From an uncultured Prolixibacteraceae bacterium (lineage in GTDB: Bacteria; Bacteroidota; Bacteroidia; Bacteroidales; Prolixibacteraceae), in NCBI GenBank assembly GCA_937915865.1, contig CALGIG010000117.1, positions 1 to 64,000 of the forward strand: a stretch of 64,000 nucleotides of DNA, given 5' to 3'. The notes under the pieces are model-generated. The model was not told where the DNA came from. It did no database searches and saw only the letters and a program-made list of their open reading frames with translations. Within the stretch, counting starts at the first letter, position 1. Each line of letters begins with the position of its first letter. Of the stretch, positions 62,931-64,000 are shown one piece after another. A program made the position numbers and the translations under genes.

Positions 62931-64000
62931 TTACCAACCTGGATTCTGCCAACTGGCTCCGGTATAATTATCCATTTTTGATACCTCAGACTGATCGATA
63001 GGATAGATAAGGTATTTGTCTGCATTTGTACCTCTGTCTTTCAGTTTTATCCGGGTGTAAGTGTAGCCGTTATCACTTTTGGTAATTTTCATACCAGTAA
63101 CAAACCCATCAGTCTGACTAAGAGTTTTCCATCGACGAACATCAAAGAAACGATGTTCCTCAAAGGCCAATTCCACCTGACGCTCGTTGCGGTAACGTAG
63201 TTCAAACGCATCTTTTGACAAACCTGCAGGAATAGCCGGCATAGCAACCCGGGCGCGAATGGTATTGACTGCTTCGCGGGCCGACAGTGCACTACCTCCT
63301 ACTTTTGAAGCCACTGCAGCGTCAGGACCAGCCGATTGATAAGCTGCTTCAGCAAAATTCAGGTACAGTTCGCCCAAACGGAAGATCTTCATCAATCCAT
63401 CCTGATCAACATTTAGTCCTGATTTGTAATTATTAAATTTACGCATATAGTAGCCGGTTCTTGTATTGCGGGTTTCCGATACGCGATCAGATATTTCACA
63501 GTTTCCACCAACAAAAGTCTCAACCGGAGTTGGAGCTGCCGGTGGTGTAAAACATTCAATTCGGAAATTACGGATGGTAATTTCATAGCCCGAACCATTG
63601 GTAACGTCAAACCTCAAGAAGTGGTTCTCGGGCTTTGCCCCGCCATTGGCGTTAACCCCAAACCCCCAAGTACTTATAGCCGTACTGAGATCATATTCAA
63701 ATCTTGTCCACTCAGATGCCTGATCAATCTTAATATTTTGACCAGTTTCCACGCCTCCCTGAGGTCCTCCGGCCACGCAGAAGAAAAACTCTGCATCTGT
63801 AATCGATTTGTTGCTTTTGTATTCGAAAGTAATCAATCGCTTTGAACCGGCAGTTAAAGCTCTGGTCAAGGTGGTTGTATGAATCCATGGGTCACTTCCT
63901 GTAGTTTTCAGCGTGACCTCATCTCCATTCGTTGTTGCAGTTACATTATTAACTGTAGTTCCAAAACTTAGCGGGAACAAATCTTTGTCAACTTTGCCGG
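62931..64000 (-). CDS. SusD/RagB-family outer-membrane lipoprotein, 5' end outside the window, with inserted binding-like module
   Basis: The frame is open to the right edge, so the N-terminal part (signal, first TPR region) is missing; the TTG near 63980 is not a real start. The visible C-terminal part (about 350 residues) ends GASWQNPGW, typical of SusD. It has LMKIFRLGELYLNFAEAAYQ, the canonical C-terminal SusD segment, and the ELRYRNERQVELAFEEHRFFDVRRWK stretch. Between the N-terminal part and that segment lies a beta-sandwich-like insert (about 140 residues, SDPWIHT, ITFEYKSNKSI, EFFFCV, LRFDVTNGSG, ITIRNFRI) related to the N-terminal module of the DUF5722-type lipoprotein. It would capture glycan at the surface with a SusC partner outside the window. 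Confidence 0.88.
   Translation of the reverse strand, partial: GKVDKDLFPLSFGTTVNNVTATTNGDEVTLKTTGSDPWIHTTTLTRALTAGSKRLITFEYKSNKSITDAEFFFCVAGGPQGGVETGQNIKIDQASEWTRFEYDLSTAISTWGFGVNANGGAKPENHFLRFDVTNGSGYEITIRNFRIECFTPPAAPTPVETFVGGNCEISDRVSETRNTRTGYYMRKFNNYKSGLNVDQDGLMKIFRLGELYLNFAEAAYQSAGPDAAVASKVGGSALSAREAVNTIRARVAMPAIPAGLSKDAFELRYRNERQVELAFEEHRFFDVRRWKTLSQTDGFVTGMKITKSDNGYTYTRIKLKDRGTNADKYLIYPIDQSEVSKMDNYTGASWQNPGW

Noticed and set aside
1..64000. CRISPR array, tRNA or rRNA genes, prophage or intact insertion sequence
   Set aside because: None of the needed spaced repeats, cloverleaf with CCA-type ends, conserved rRNA stretches, or transposase/integrase motifs was seen.

Overview
The window comes from a member of the Bacteroidota, most likely the Bacteroidales/Marinilabiliales side of the phylum (inference). 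The support is a SusD-family lipoprotein, a type IX secretion (Por) sorting domain, promoter -7 elements of the TAnnTTTG type, many lipoprotein and secreted glycosidases in tandem, and AT-rich intergenic DNA. No tRNA, rRNA, CRISPR array, intact transposase or phage gene was seen.

Region 1 (1-5239, minus strand) is a small catabolic group: a secreted FAD-dependent oxidoreductase cut by the left edge, a ROK repressor, and a GH127-like beta-L-arabinofuranosidase. Region 2 (5432-12025) holds a D-lactate/2-hydroxyacid dehydrogenase with FAD and Fe-S/CCG domains, and a convergent membrane hybrid histidine kinase. A hairpin sits across their two stop codons.

Region 3 (12305-39925) is a large exopolysaccharide/capsule locus. 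It begins with Ugd and Uxs (UDP-glucuronate, UDP-xylose). Next come a receiver-histidine kinase, a stand-alone receiver, and an initiating sugar-phosphate transferase fused to a degenerate receiver. A divergent gene encodes a beta-helix/malectin protein exported by type IX secretion. The locus continues with a half-length TolC-like protein, a Wzz/Wzc-like protein with a degraded kinase domain, a Wzy/WaaL-type membrane protein, eight glycosyltransferases, an asparagine-synthetase-like amidotransferase without its catalytic Cys, a LbH acyltransferase, a Wzx flippase and a pyruvyltransferase. A clear terminator closes it at about 39950.

Region 4 (39970-41062) has no intact gene. It carries a decayed, internally deleted sufS-like cysteine desulfurase on the minus strand.

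Region 5 (41063-64000, all minus strand) is a polysaccharide-utilisation locus aimed at rhamnose-containing glycans: two GH78-type and one GH106-type alpha-L-rhamnosidases, two paralogous GH71/GH99-like proteins with C-terminal CBM9-like domains plus the tail of a third, a DUF5722-type lipoprotein, an MBL-fold protein, a six-hairpin-glycosidase-like protein, two uncharacterised secreted proteins, and a SusD protein cut by the right edge. Two copies of a cloverleaf-like repeat lie between these genes. A beta-sandwich-like module is shared between the SusD protein and the DUF5722 lipoprotein. No sulfatase or polysaccharide lyase is seen, so an unsulfated rhamnoside is the more likely target (inference).
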